From Comamonadaceae bacterium (GTDB lineage Bacteria > Pseudomonadota > Gammaproteobacteria > Burkholderiales > Burkholderiaceae), in the NCBI GenBank assembly GCA_947484245.1, contig CANKOT010000030.1, forward strand, positions 1 to 21,344: DNA of 21,344 nt. Reading direction: 5' to 3'. Under the pieces are notes generated by a model, which searched no databases, was not told where the DNA came from, and worked only from the letters and a program-made list of their open reading frames with translations. Both the position numbers and the translations under genes were made by a program. Numbering within the stretch: the first letter of the stretch is position 1; every line of letters starts with the position of its first letter. This document shows, piece by piece, positions 1 to 7,008 of this stretch.

Positions 1-214
1 CGTTAAAACCTAAGACTTCCAGGCTGCAAGGTAAAACATATGGGCTGGCGTCACATCGGGCACCTTGATGTGACGCGAGAAAATAGGATGCTGGTTGGGT
101 TCATAGCGTGTCGCTGCGCGATGAATTTGATGAGACTCAAATCAGACGACTACACATGTAGAACTGTACGAAAATGGCTTATGGACGCGGGTTCAATTCC
201 CGCCAGCTCCACCA
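1..214 (+). ncRNA. ssrA: tmRNA (transfer-messenger RNA), 3' part
   Basis: tmRNA rescues stalled ribosomes by acting first as an alanyl-tRNA and then as a short mRNA that encodes a degradation tag. The 3' tRNA-like end is clear: a T-arm with GCGGG and CCCGC around the GGTTCAATTCCC region (about 186-203), then the acceptor-stem half CAGCTCC and ACCA ending at 214. The upstream part (1-180) is the pseudoknot-rich body. The molecule is usually about 350-400 nt, so the 5' end and probably the tag-coding segment lie before the window. An intrinsic terminator follows directly. Translations of this region, including an antisense frame containing VELAGIEPAS, are not real proteins. Confidence 0.93.
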
Positions 215-221
215 TATGCAA

Positions 222-252
222 GGGCTCGGAATTTATTCCGAGCCCTTTTTTT
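222..252 (+). terminator. Rho-independent terminator of tmRNA
   Basis: A perfect inverted repeat GGGCTCGGAAT (222-232) / ATTCCGAGCCC (235-245) is followed by seven T residues (246-252). It begins eight bases after the mature 3' CCA end. This is a classic intrinsic terminator and ends ssrA before the downstream RidA-like gene. Confidence 0.95.
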
Positions 253-256
253 GGAC

Positions 257-297
257 ACAGGGAATCCCTGTTAGCAGATTCCTTTTCCTCTGCTAGC
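257..297. repeat. two adjacent inverted repeats between tmRNA and the first CDS
   Basis: The first is ACAGGGA (257-263) / TCCCTGT (265-271), a 7-bp inverted repeat around a single base. The second is a stem of about nine pairs with one G-U, GTTAGCAGA (270-278) / TCTGCTAGC (289-297), with a ten-base pyrimidine-rich loop. They overlap by two bases, so they could form alternative structures. No T-run follows either, so they do not look like terminators. Their role is unknown. They could be an operator or a leader structure of the gene at 356, or decayed sequence. Confidence 0.4.
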
Positions 298-355
298 ATT
301 CCCGCAACATGTTCATGTTTTTTAATGTCGTCTTCCAACTCAACAAGCTTTAACC

Positions 356-1111
356 ATGTCGAACTCACCCGTCTTCGCACCAGGCAACTACCGTTTCGTT
401 CCCGGCGTTTTTCAATACTCGGCGGGCGTTGCAGCCGAGCCTGGGTTTCGAATCGAACGTGTCCGCTTTATGAAGTTTGTTTCGCTGGCTGAGGGATTTC
501 GCCTCATTGAGCAGGTTTTGAAAGCAGCAGGCAGGCCGCTCACTGCCTTTTGCGCCTGCGAATTGCGCTCACCCAAACCCTTCGATGAGGCTGGCTTCGA
601 AGCATTCAACAAGGAATATGTGGGCACGCTTGCACGCTGGGGTCTGTTTGATGGCAAAACCAACCCAGTGGCAAGGAGCAATGTTTGCCCAGTCATTGAT
701 CCGCCAGAGGTGCCCGGTTTTTACGCTTTTTCCTACACAGTGGCCGATGCGTCTGCCGCACCGTCTTTTGTCGTCGCGGGCAGCGGCGAAGCACCTGAAG
801 GCAAGGGTAACTACAAAGATCACATCGTCAAACTTGGCGATCTTTCATCGGAAGGATTGCTCAACAAAGCGCGTTTTGTGCTGGCCGAAATGGAAAACCG
901 GATGGGTGCACTCGGTTTCACTTGGTCAGACGTTACTGCCACACAACTTTATACCGTGCACAACGTCTTCCCTCTCATGTCCAAGGAGATTGGGCAACGA
1001 GGTGCAATGCGTGGGGGTTTGACGTGGCATTTAAATCGCCCTCCCGTCGTTGATCTGGAGTACGAAATGGATTGCCGTGGTGTGTATTTTGAAAGGGTAC
1101 TCGCTGTTTGA
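356..1111 (+). CDS. tandem RidA/YjgF-like domain protein (putative enamine/imine deaminase)
   Basis: The 251-residue protein appears to contain two RidA-like units in a row. Residues about 13-130 show an N-terminal strand region, the helix EGFRLIEQVLKAAGR (about 46-60), and NPVARSNVCPV (103-113). R107 there sits where RidA carries its carboxylate-binding arginine (PAR-T motif). Residues about 118-248 repeat the pattern: FVVAGSGEAPEG, a helix LLNKARFVLAEMENRMG, and RGGLTW with R219, ending in strand LEYEMDCRGV. Known RidA proteins are single-domain trimers that hydrolyse reactive enamines and imines. Related enzymes include 2-aminomuconate deaminases. The ATG at 356 has no strong Shine-Dalgarno sequence. 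The next gene starts 21 bases after the stop, so the two are probably co-transcribed with a lyase. The exact substrate is unknown. I infer the domain assignment from the pattern by eye. Confidence 0.7.
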   Translation: MSNSPVFAPGNYRFVPGVFQYSAGVAAEPGFRIERVRFMKFVSLAEGFRLIEQVLKAAGRPLTAFCACELRSPKPFDEAGFEAFNKEYVGTLARWGLFDGKTNPVARSNVCPVIDPPEVPGFYAFSYTVADASAAPSFVVAGSGEAPEGKGNYKDHIVKLGDLSSEGLLNKARFVLAEMENRMGALGFTWSDVTATQLYTVHNVFPLMSKEIGQRGAMRGGLTWHLNRPPVVDLEYEMDCRGVYFERVLAV

Positions 1112-1131
1112 GTTTGATATCAGGAGTAGCA

Positions 1132-1995
1132 ATGAACACACCATCCATGAGCGCTCAACTGAGGCAGCTGATAGAACAAGAAGGCCTTTTGCGCATGCCC
1201 TGCGTCTACGATGGCCTTACAGCTCGCTTAGCTCAAGAAGCGGGTTTCCCAGCTTTGTCTACTTCTGGCAGTGCCATAGCGGCCAGCTTGTTGGGCATGC
1301 CAGATGTCGGTTTGCTTGGATTGTCTGAAAACGTCCAGCAAGCCACCCGCATCGTCAACGTTCTCAATGTGCCCTTAATCTGCGATGCCGATACGGGTTA
1401 CGGTGGCATCCTGAACGCGGTGCGCACATTGCGCGAGTTTGAAGCTGCTGGTGTGGCGGGCATCTACTTAGAGGACCAAGTATTCCCCAAGAAGTGTGGC
1501 CAACTGCCTACCGATACGGCCGTCGAGACCATCGACGATCAGTGCCGCAAAATTGAAGCCCTGGTCAAGGCCAAGGTCAGCTCTGATTTTTATTTAATTG
1601 CCCGTACCGATGCCAAATCGATGCATGGTTTAGACGATGCGGCCTATCGAGGGCGGCGCTACTTAGAGGCGGGTGCCGATGCCGCATTGATCATCGGCGC
1701 CGACACAGCAGATGAGCTTGAGCGTGTGGCAGAGGTGGTGCGTGGGCCGCTCATGACGGTGCTTCATGAGCACCCGCCATCTGGCGATCTCGATGACGCG
1801 TTTCTTCGCAGTGTTGGCTGCGTTATAGCCATCCACTCGGGTGTGCTGCGCTATGCGGTTGTTAAGAAGTTGCGCGAGGTTCTGGCCACCATGCGCCAAG
1901 ATGGATCGACTCGCGCTCTGCGTCACGAAATGTGCAACCTAGCGGAATACAACAAGGTACTGGGATTAGACGATTGGCAAGCACTTGAATCGTAA
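1132..1995 (+). CDS. isocitrate lyase/PEP mutase family carbon-carbon lyase
   Basis: This is a 287-residue TIM-barrel enzyme of the isocitrate lyase/phosphoenolpyruvate mutase superfamily. Members include 2-methylisocitrate lyase, 2,3-dimethylmalate lyase and oxaloacetate decarboxylase. They cleave or decarboxylate 2-hydroxy-acids using Mg2+. Visible signatures are DADTGYGG (85-92, metal-binding aspartates), E114 in YLEDQ, the catalytic loop PKKCGQL (119-125, with K121 and C122) and ARTDA (157-161). I chose ATG 1132 because AGGAG lies five bases upstream (1122-1126). The frame is open further up to a TTG at 1108, overlapping the previous stop, but that has no ribosome site. KKCGQL, instead of the KRCGH of PrpB, argues against canonical methylcitrate-cycle 2-methylisocitrate lyase. 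It sits between the RidA-like gene and a Bug binding protein, which suggests organic-acid breakdown. Confidence 0.85.
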   Translation: MNTPSMSAQLRQLIEQEGLLRMPCVYDGLTARLAQEAGFPALSTSGSAIAASLLGMPDVGLLGLSENVQQATRIVNVLNVPLICDADTGYGGILNAVRTLREFEAAGVAGIYLEDQVFPKKCGQLPTDTAVETIDDQCRKIEALVKAKVSSDFYLIARTDAKSMHGLDDAAYRGRRYLEAGADAALIIGADTADELERVAEVVRGPLMTVLHEHPPSGDLDDAFLRSVGCVIAIHSGVLRYAVVKKLREVLATMRQDGSTRALRHEMCNLAEYNKVLGLDDWQALES

Positions 1996-2089
1996 AAGCC
2001 CTTTATTTGTGTTTTTAACAAAACAAGATACGATCTTTCCGGAAATTGTTGGTATCAGCTTTACAGATTTTTAAACAAAGGACTTTGAA

Positions 2090-3076
2090 ATGCGGAAAAT
2101 ATTTAGCTTAGCTTTAGTGGCAGCTCTATTTCAATTGGGCAGCGTTTCGGCGCAGACGCCTGGTACAGGCGCACAGGCCTATCCCGCTAAGCAAGTCCGA
2201 TTCATTGTTCCGTTTGGTGCCGGTGGCGGTGTCGATATTTTCAGCCGCACCTTGGCTCAGCGCATGCGCGAGCAATCGGGTTACACCATCGTTGTAGAAA
2301 ACATTCCAGGCGCCGACGGCAACATTGGCGCAGACTTGGTTGCCAAAGCACCAGCAGATGGCTACACGGTTCTCATGAGCGCCGTCACCCTGCAAATTAT
2401 CAACAGCGCTTTGCAGCCCAAGCTGCCCTACGACCTTGTGCGCGACTTCGCGCCCATCAGCCTGGGCACCACTGCACCGCTGTTTTTGGCCGTGCACCAT
2501 GCGCTGCCTGCCAAAGACTTTAAAGAGTTCACTGCACTGGCTAAAGCACGAGCCGGCAAGCTCAGCTACGGCTCATCCGGCACGGGCAGCTCGCTGCACT
2601 TGGGTGGCGTGATGCTCGACAAAGCAACCGGCAATGAAACTTTGCACATACCCTACAAGGGCGGCGGTCCTTTGATGCTCGATCTCATTGGTGGTCACAT
2701 TGACTACGCATGGCAGTTGCTTGGCGTCATGCAGTCTTCAGTCGACTCAGGCAAGGTTCGCCTCCTTGGTGTTGCAGCGCTCAAACGATATCCAAGCATG
2801 CCCAACATTCCAACCATGGCTGAGCAAGGCCTGCCGGGCTTTGAAGCTGAAACCGTGTACGGCATCATGGTGCCCAAAGCCACACCACGTGCCGTTCAAG
2901 AAAAGCTCAATGCCGATGTGGTGAAAGCGCTCGAGTCGCCTGATGTCAAGAAGAAGTTTCTTGAGCAGGGCATGGAGTCATTCCCCTCTACGCCTGATGC
3001 GTTCGCAAACTATTTGCAAACAAACATTGCCAAATACACAAAGATTGTGAGGGAGTCTGGTATCAAGAAGGACTAA
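2090..3076 (+). CDS. Bug/TctC family tripartite tricarboxylate-type substrate-binding protein
   Basis: This 328-residue periplasmic protein has an N-terminal signal peptide with hydrophobic core LALVAALFQLGSV, a likely cleavage after VSA (residue 21) and a Lys/Arg start. The family pattern is clear: YPAKQVRFIVPFGAGGGVD (31-49), followed by the paired strand NIPGADGNIGADLVAKAPADGYT (71-93 region). Bug proteins bind carboxylated ligands such as tricarboxylates, aspartate or aromatic acids. Many in Burkholderiales are orphans without TctA/TctB membrane partners, as here. A ribosome site AAAGGA lies seven bases before ATG 2090. It follows the lyase by 94 bases and probably shares its transcription. 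Its 3' end overlaps the convergent gene by 14 bases. The ligand is unknown. Confidence 0.93.
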   Translation: MRKIFSLALVAALFQLGSVSAQTPGTGAQAYPAKQVRFIVPFGAGGGVDIFSRTLAQRMREQSGYTIVVENIPGADGNIGADLVAKAPADGYTVLMSAVTLQIINSALQPKLPYDLVRDFAPISLGTTAPLFLAVHHALPAKDFKEFTALAKARAGKLSYGSSGTGSSLHLGGVMLDKATGNETLHIPYKGGGPLMLDLIGGHIDYAWQLLGVMQSSVDSGKVRLLGVAALKRYPSMPNIPTMAEQGLPGFEAETVYGIMVPKATPRAVQEKLNADVVKALESPDVKKKFLEQGMESFPSTPDAFANYLQTNIAKYTKIVRESGIKKD

Positions 3077-4040
3077 CTTCTGATACAAAGATTTCATCAA
3101 GAGCAGGTTGACGAGGAATAAGTCCCTGCTCAAAAGACCAGCGAATTTGAGTTTCAAGCACGGCACGGTTTGCTTCTAAACCATACTGCCAAAAGTCCTT
3201 GCCCATCAGAGCCTCTGTTGCTTCCGCTTCTGCTGTCATCCAAGGCAGCATGATGGGAAGCGTTTGGTGCACAGCCAATTGGGCTAACGCCACCTGTTTC
3301 GCCTTTTCAAATGCATCCAGAAGTGCTTTGGAAAGTGTGGGATGTGCCGCAAGCACATCTTTGCGAATGCCCATGATGTGCATCACTGGAAACACATGGG
3401 TGCGCTGAAAGTAGTTTTGTTCGGCAGTGCGCCAATCAGGAAAAAGACGAACCACAGAACTGTCATTGCCAAAATGTTCTGGGGGAGAGTAGGCAATCAA
3501 AGCATCCAAATCGCCTGCAAGCATCAAGCTAGACAGTGAGAGGCCTTGGATGGCCTTCATAGAAACACCGTTGGTGGGCCAGTTTTTGCTGTCAATGGTT
3601 TGTCGCTCTACGTGGTCAACATCACCAATGAGCCACTCATTGGCCTCAGGGGCAAAGCCATATTCGTCTGTCAGTATGCCGCGAACCACCATTGAAACGG
3701 TATTGGAATACTCACGGGTGCCAATGCGTTTGCCTTTCAGATCGGCGGGCGATTGGATGCCCGCGTCCGATCGAACGTAGATGGCCGAATGGCGAAAAGA
3801 CCGAGACGGAAAAATTGGCAGCGCCATATAAGGACATGTGCCACGCGCGCTAGAAATCAAAAAATTGCTAAAGGACAACTCAGTGACTTCGAAAGGGGCT
3901 GAGCTGAAAGCTTGCGCAAAAATTTCTTCCAAATCGCCCGCTACAAATTGGGTGTTGAAACCCTCCACTTGGATAGTTCCGTCTAGGAGTGCTGCTGTTC
4001 GATCGTAGGCGCCTACAGCAATGCTCATGGGGTGAGTCAC
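3063..4040 (-). CDS. 4,5-dihydroxyphthalate decarboxylase-like / substrate-binding-fold protein
   Basis: The 325-residue protein resembles the 4,5-dihydroxyphthalate decarboxylase (Pht5-type) family, which has the fold of periplasmic type-2 binding proteins but no signal peptide. Visible features are an N-terminal IAVGAYDRTAALLDG stretch, VTELSFSNFL, an ALPIFPSRSFRHSAIYV block typical of this family, then DLKGKRIGTREYSNT and a long helical C-terminal part. I chose GTG 4040: it overlaps the preceding stop as GTGA and has AAGGG nine bases upstream. ATG 4028 is an alternative. Longer starts run inside the LeuD-like gene and add a low-complexity non-family stretch. It is third in the set LeuC-like, LeuD-like, this gene. 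The reaction is unproven: it could be a decarboxylase or a cytoplasmic ligand-binding protein. Confidence 0.75.
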   Translation of the reverse strand: MTHPMSIAVGAYDRTAALLDGTIQVEGFNTQFVAGDLEEIFAQAFSSAPFEVTELSFSNFLISSARGTCPYMALPIFPSRSFRHSAIYVRSDAGIQSPADLKGKRIGTREYSNTVSMVVRGILTDEYGFAPEANEWLIGDVDHVERQTIDSKNWPTNGVSMKAIQGLSLSSLMLAGDLDALIAYSPPEHFGNDSSVVRLFPDWRTAEQNYFQRTHVFPVMHIMGIRKDVLAAHPTLSKALLDAFEKAKQVALAQLAVHQTLPIMLPWMTAEAEATEALMGKDFWQYGLEANRAVLETQIRWSFEQGLIPRQPALDEIFVSEVSPS

Positions 4041-4648
4041 AGTGTTGATCCCTTCATCCACTTGATGGGAATGTCTTGCTGCAACACTGGGGCGGCGCCA
4101 AGCTGAAGTTGCAGCTGCGGGTTTTGGTCTAACCAAACCTTAAGTTGCCCACCCACACCACCGTGTCGAATGATATCCTGAAGAATGACGGGCATGGGAT
4201 CAACACCGGCCGAAGTGTTTTGAGTGATGTTGGTGATCATGCCGGTTTCCATATCTACCTCGATCACATCGCCGTCGGCAATTGGAAGTTGCTCAGGGCT
4301 CCAACCCGTGAGCACGGGCAGTCCATTGGAGATAGCGCCACGCAGAGACGTTCGGGGCATGGAACTGCACAGCACTCCCATGTTCAAAGCCGCCATTGCA
4401 ATAAAGCCCTGGAAGTGTGGCTTACCGCAGCAGAAATCTTGGCCCGCCACCACAAAGTCGCCAGGCTTGACGCGGCTGGCAAAGCTGGGATCGATGCCTT
4501 CGAAAAGATGTGGAATGAGGACTGCTGGATCGGTAATTCGGCCGATGGCAAAAGAAAAGGCCATGACGCCTTCGTCCAAGGGAATTGCGTCACCAAAGAC
4601 ATGACAACGACCTGATTTTTTCAAGGATTTGAGCATTGGAAAACTCAT
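4037..4648 (-). CDS. LeuD-like (aconitase swivel domain) hydratase small subunit
   Basis: The 203-residue protein matches the small subunit of two-part aconitase-family (de)hydratases such as isopropylmalate isomerase. Recognisable parts are GRCHVFGDAIPLDEG near the N terminus (13-27), GDFVVAGQDFCCGKPHFQG (63-81), the segment AISNGLPVL (105-113), and DGDVIEVDMETGMITN (125-140). The usual FGCGSSREHA-type substrate loop is replaced here by FCCGKPHFQG (72-81), so the conserved Ser-Ser-Arg is absent. The protein is therefore unlikely to be the biosynthetic LeuD. ATG 4648 overlaps the stop of the large subunit as ATGA, so the subunits are translationally coupled. Its own stop overlaps the next start as GTGA. 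The pair resembles dimethylmaleate hydratase-type or other catabolic hydratases in organisation. The substrate is unknown. Confidence 0.82.
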   Translation of the reverse strand: MSFPMLKSLKKSGRCHVFGDAIPLDEGVMAFSFAIGRITDPAVLIPHLFEGIDPSFASRVKPGDFVVAGQDFCCGKPHFQGFIAMAALNMGVLCSSMPRTSLRGAISNGLPVLTGWSPEQLPIADGDVIEVDMETGMITNITQNTSAGVDPMPVILQDIIRHGGVGGQLKVWLDQNPQLQLQLGAAPVLQQDIPIKWMKGSTL

Positions 4649-5943
4649 TGGTGAAGGGACTTGCGGGGATCGGCCAAAGAGCCGCTCAGCGCCGAGGCAG
4701 CCACTGTGATGGGACTGCCTAGATAGATTTCAGCTTCTTTGGCACCGAAACGACCGGAGTGGTTGGTTGCAGCGGTGGCAATGGACACCTCGCCTGGGCC
4801 TAGGGGGCCCATGTTGCCGCCTGCGCAGGGTCCGCAGCCTGAAGGCAAAATCATGGCGCCTGCATCCATGAAAACTTGTGCAATTCCCTCGTCTGCCAAA
4901 CGCTTTGCTGTGGCGGGTGTGCCAGGTACCACAAACATTCGCACACCGTCTGCCACACGGCGGCCTCGCATCATGTTGGCAGCATCGACAAAGTCTTGGT
5001 ACATACCGGATCCGCAGGAACCAATGACGGCATGATTGATGGGACGACCAACGTGATCGACCACGTTGGCGGCTCTGTCTGGTCCCCCGGGCAAGGCCAG
5101 CTGAGGCTCAACAGCGCTAAGGTCGAAATCGATCGTGGCCTCATAAGGTGCACCTGGATCGCTCAAAAAGTCGGGGGCGCCTTCAATGTTGATGCCCGGC
5201 GGGGGTCCGTTAAAGAGCACGTTGGCAACACCCATCTCTGTAACCGAGTTGCAAAGCGCCACCCTCGCGGCCAGCTCAAGCCCGGCTAGGCCCGGACCGC
5301 CAAATTCAATGACGCGGTAATCGTGTTTCAAGTTCCAACGGCCTGAAGCAAAACCATGGGCCAGCATGAACCCAACATCACGTGCATGCGAGCCCTTGGG
5401 CAGTTGGCCCTGCAAGCGAATACTGACCGTGTGCGGCACCTCGGTCCAAATGGTGCCCGTGGCCAACACAGATGTCACTTCAGGACCTACCGCCATGGCC
5501 AACGCACCCACAGCGCCAAAATTGGTGCAGTGCATGTCGTAGCACATGAGAAACATACCGGGGCGAACCAGGCCACTTTCAATGGGAAAGATATGACCTT
5601 GACCGCCGCGCCCCACATCAAAGAACTGCTCAACATGCCAAGCGCTGGCAATGGATCGAATGTTGCGGCCGCGCTCTACGGCTCGGGGGGTGCTGTAAGA
5701 GACCTCATGGTCAGTGACAAAAACAACCTTCTCTGGCGAGGTAATTTGCCCATAGCCCAAACCGTTCAGTTCTTTGTAAGCGGTCTCAACAAACCCGTCG
5801 TGGATGATGAGCATCTCGGGATTGGGATAGACCACTTCACCAGGGGTGACCCAGTCGCGGTTGCAGGCACGTGCAAACATTTTCTGAGCGGCGGTCATGG
5901 CTCGTACCGTAGAAGGCGAGTCGTTTTGATCAGATATTCCCAT
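4645..5943 (-). CDS. aconitase/LeuC-like hydratase large subunit
   Basis: The 432-residue protein is an aconitase-superfamily large subunit. Family hallmarks in order: VFVTDHEV (74-81), a YDMHCTNFGAVGAL block (135-148) in place of the usual GDSHT..GA.GAL, then GSCGSGMYQD (308-317, Cys310) and SGCGPCAGG (368-376, Cys370 and Cys373). Those three cysteines are the expected [4Fe-4S] ligands. The C-terminal TNHSGRFG (393-400) matches the TNRNF.GR.G motif. With the small subunit it should hydrate and dehydrate a 2- or 3-hydroxy polycarboxylate. I chose ATG 5943: it has a weak GGAAAG seven bases upstream, and the family similarity begins soon after. An in-frame ATG at 6006 would add 21 unlikely residues. 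The motifs diverge from biosynthetic LeuC (no DSHT), so a catabolic role is more likely. Confidence 0.86.
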   Translation of the reverse strand: MGISDQNDSPSTVRAMTAAQKMFARACNRDWVTPGEVVYPNPEMLIIHDGFVETAYKELNGLGYGQITSPEKVVFVTDHEVSYSTPRAVERGRNIRSIASAWHVEQFFDVGRGGQGHIFPIESGLVRPGMFLMCYDMHCTNFGAVGALAMAVGPEVTSVLATGTIWTEVPHTVSIRLQGQLPKGSHARDVGFMLAHGFASGRWNLKHDYRVIEFGGPGLAGLELAARVALCNSVTEMGVANVLFNGPPPGINIEGAPDFLSDPGAPYEATIDFDLSAVEPQLALPGGPDRAANVVDHVGRPINHAVIGSCGSGMYQDFVDAANMMRGRRVADGVRMFVVPGTPATAKRLADEGIAQVFMDAGAMILPSGCGPCAGGNMGPLGPGEVSIATAATNHSGRFGAKEAEIYLGSPITVAASALSGSLADPRKSLHQ

Positions 5944-6049
5944 GTGTGTACTTTCCAATTGAGGTATCAGCCTGAAGCCAAGTTGCGCCAAATCTGAGCA
6001 AGGCATCCTTGGTGTTTATCAGAAACAAAAAACAGTTTAACTGACTACC

Positions 6050-6063
6050 TTGATCTAGCTCAA
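6050..6063. promoter_or_regulatory. FNR/Anr-like palindrome upstream of SHP operon
   Basis: TTGATCTAGCTCAA matches the FNR/Anr consensus TTGAT-N4-ATCAA at nine of ten defined positions. It lies in the 185-base divergent gap between the LeuC-like gene and the cytochrome operon. An AT-rich TATTAA (6075-6080) downstream could be a -10 element. That would put the palindrome near -31, closer than the usual -41.5 activator position, so activation is not certain. Oxygen-responsive control would suit a cytochrome operon. This is inference from the motif alone. Confidence 0.4.
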
Positions 6064-6128
6064 GTTCACAAAAATATTAAGCGCGACACTCTCGAAATCG
6101 CAACGATGCGCTGCCTTTTTCTGAGAAC

Positions 6129-6512
6129 ATGACCCCACAAACACTATTGGTTTTTGCAATCCTGTGGACAGCCAACATTGCGTTGGCTGCAAGCCCGCAA
6201 GATTTACTCACGGCCTACGAAGCTAAGTCAGCCAAAGCTGTACCTGCTCGGGGCGAGAAATTCTTCAATGCCAAGCATGGCAAAGAATGGAGTTGTGCTT
6301 CTTGCCATGAGTCGCCGCCCAATCACGATACGAAGCATATCGTGACCGGCAAGGTCATCAAGGCACTCTCACCCAACAGCAATCAGGCGCGGTTTAGCGA
6401 CCCTGCCAAAGTCGAAAAGTGGTTCAAGCGCAATTGCAACGATGTCTTGGGACGTGAATGCGATGCCCAAGAAAAAGCCGATGTGCTCTCATGGTTAATG
6501 ACCGTCAAATAA
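6129..6512 (+). CDS. shp: SHP-type oxygen-binding cytochrome c (DUF1924)
   Basis: The 127-residue exported protein has a signal peptide ending near residue 20 (NIALA|ASP) and one heme c motif CASCH (56-60). The C-terminal block RNCNDVLGREC (101-111) followed by EKADVLSWL closely matches Rhodobacter sphaeroides SHP. In that protein an asparagine just before a disulfide-forming cysteine is the displaceable distal heme ligand. Here that would be N102, with C103 and C111 as the disulfide pair. SHP is a high-spin periplasmic cytochrome that binds O2 and NO in the reduced state and receives electrons from a diheme cytochrome. It is first in a three-gene operon with that diheme partner and a cytochrome b. 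The ribosome site is weak (GAGAA just upstream). Confidence 0.9.
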   Translation: MTPQTLLVFAILWTANIALAASPQDLLTAYEAKSAKAVPARGEKFFNAKHGKEWSCASCHESPPNHDTKHIVTGKVIKALSPNSNQARFSDPAKVEKWFKRNCNDVLGRECDAQEKADVLSWLMTVK

Positions 6513-6549
6513 AACACGAATGAATCAGAAAAGCAGCAATAAGGTACAC

Positions 6550-7008
6550 ATGAAGAACTACTTTTTACTTTCTTTGGCTGCTCTGCTGGCAATGCCCGTT
6601 TTGGCCGACAAAGCGCCCATTCCAAGCGATGCACCGCAAGCCTATGAGACTGAATGTGCAAGCTGTCACATGGCCTTTCCCCCGGGTTTGTTGAGTCAGA
6701 GGAATTGGCAAAACATCATGACTGGACTTGGCAAACACTTTGGCAGCGATGCAAGTCTTGATGCCAAAACACAAACTGAAATTAACAATTGGCTTGTTAA
6801 AAATGCTGCATCCAAGTACAAATATTCAGCCTTGGCGCCAGACAACCGAATAAGCAAAAGCGCCTGGTTTATCAAAGAGCACAATGAAGTGAGGGCTGAG
6901 GTTTGGAAAAGACCTGGGGTGAAGAGCGCGGCCAACTGCATGGCCTGTCACAAAGATGCTGCAAGCGGTGGCTTTAGTGAAAAGAATGTTCAGGTGCCAG
7001 CCAAATGA
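6550..7008 (+). CDS. diheme cytochrome c (DHC, SHP redox partner)
   Basis: The 152-residue periplasmic protein has a signal peptide (LLSLAALLAMPVLA|D, cleavage about 19) and two heme c motifs, CASCH (36-40) and CMACH (130-134). Extra histidines such as H63 and H111 could be the sixth ligands, as expected for bis-histidine hemes. The size and gene order match DHC, the diheme protein encoded next to SHP in phototrophic and other proteobacteria, which reduces SHP. I chose ATG 6550: AAGG (6541-6544) lies five bases upstream and the signal peptide begins there. An in-frame ATG at 6520 adds ten polar residues. The stop overlaps the next gene's start as ATGA (7005-7008), indicating coupled translation. 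Confidence 0.9.
   Translation: MKNYFLLSLAALLAMPVLADKAPIPSDAPQAYETECASCHMAFPPGLLSQRNWQNIMTGLGKHFGSDASLDAKTQTEINNWLVKNAASKYKYSALAPDNRISKSAWFIKEHNEVRAEVWKRPGVKSAANCMACHKDAASGGFSEKNVQVPAK

Noticed and set aside
1..355. Genomic island attachment site at the tmRNA 3' end
   Set aside because: ssrA is a common integration target, but there is no integrase nearby and I saw no repeat of the tmRNA 3' end elsewhere in the window.
150..380. 76-codon reading frame on - containing VELAGIEPAS
   Set aside because: It is the antisense of the tmRNA T-arm and acceptor end, a well-known false protein, and runs across the terminator.
40..492. 150-codon reading frame on + through tmRNA into the RidA-like gene
   Set aside because: It covers the tmRNA body and terminator and is out of frame with the real gene at 356. 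The composition is not protein-like.
4041..4136. Longer start for the Pht5-like gene at 4136
   Set aside because: It would lie inside the LeuD-like gene and add an Arg/Ala-rich stretch unlike the family. The GTGA overlap at 4040 is a better start.
5944..6006. Longer start for the LeuC-like gene at 6006
   Set aside because: The extra 21 residues are not family-like. The ATG at 5943 is closer to the conserved region and has a weak ribosome site.
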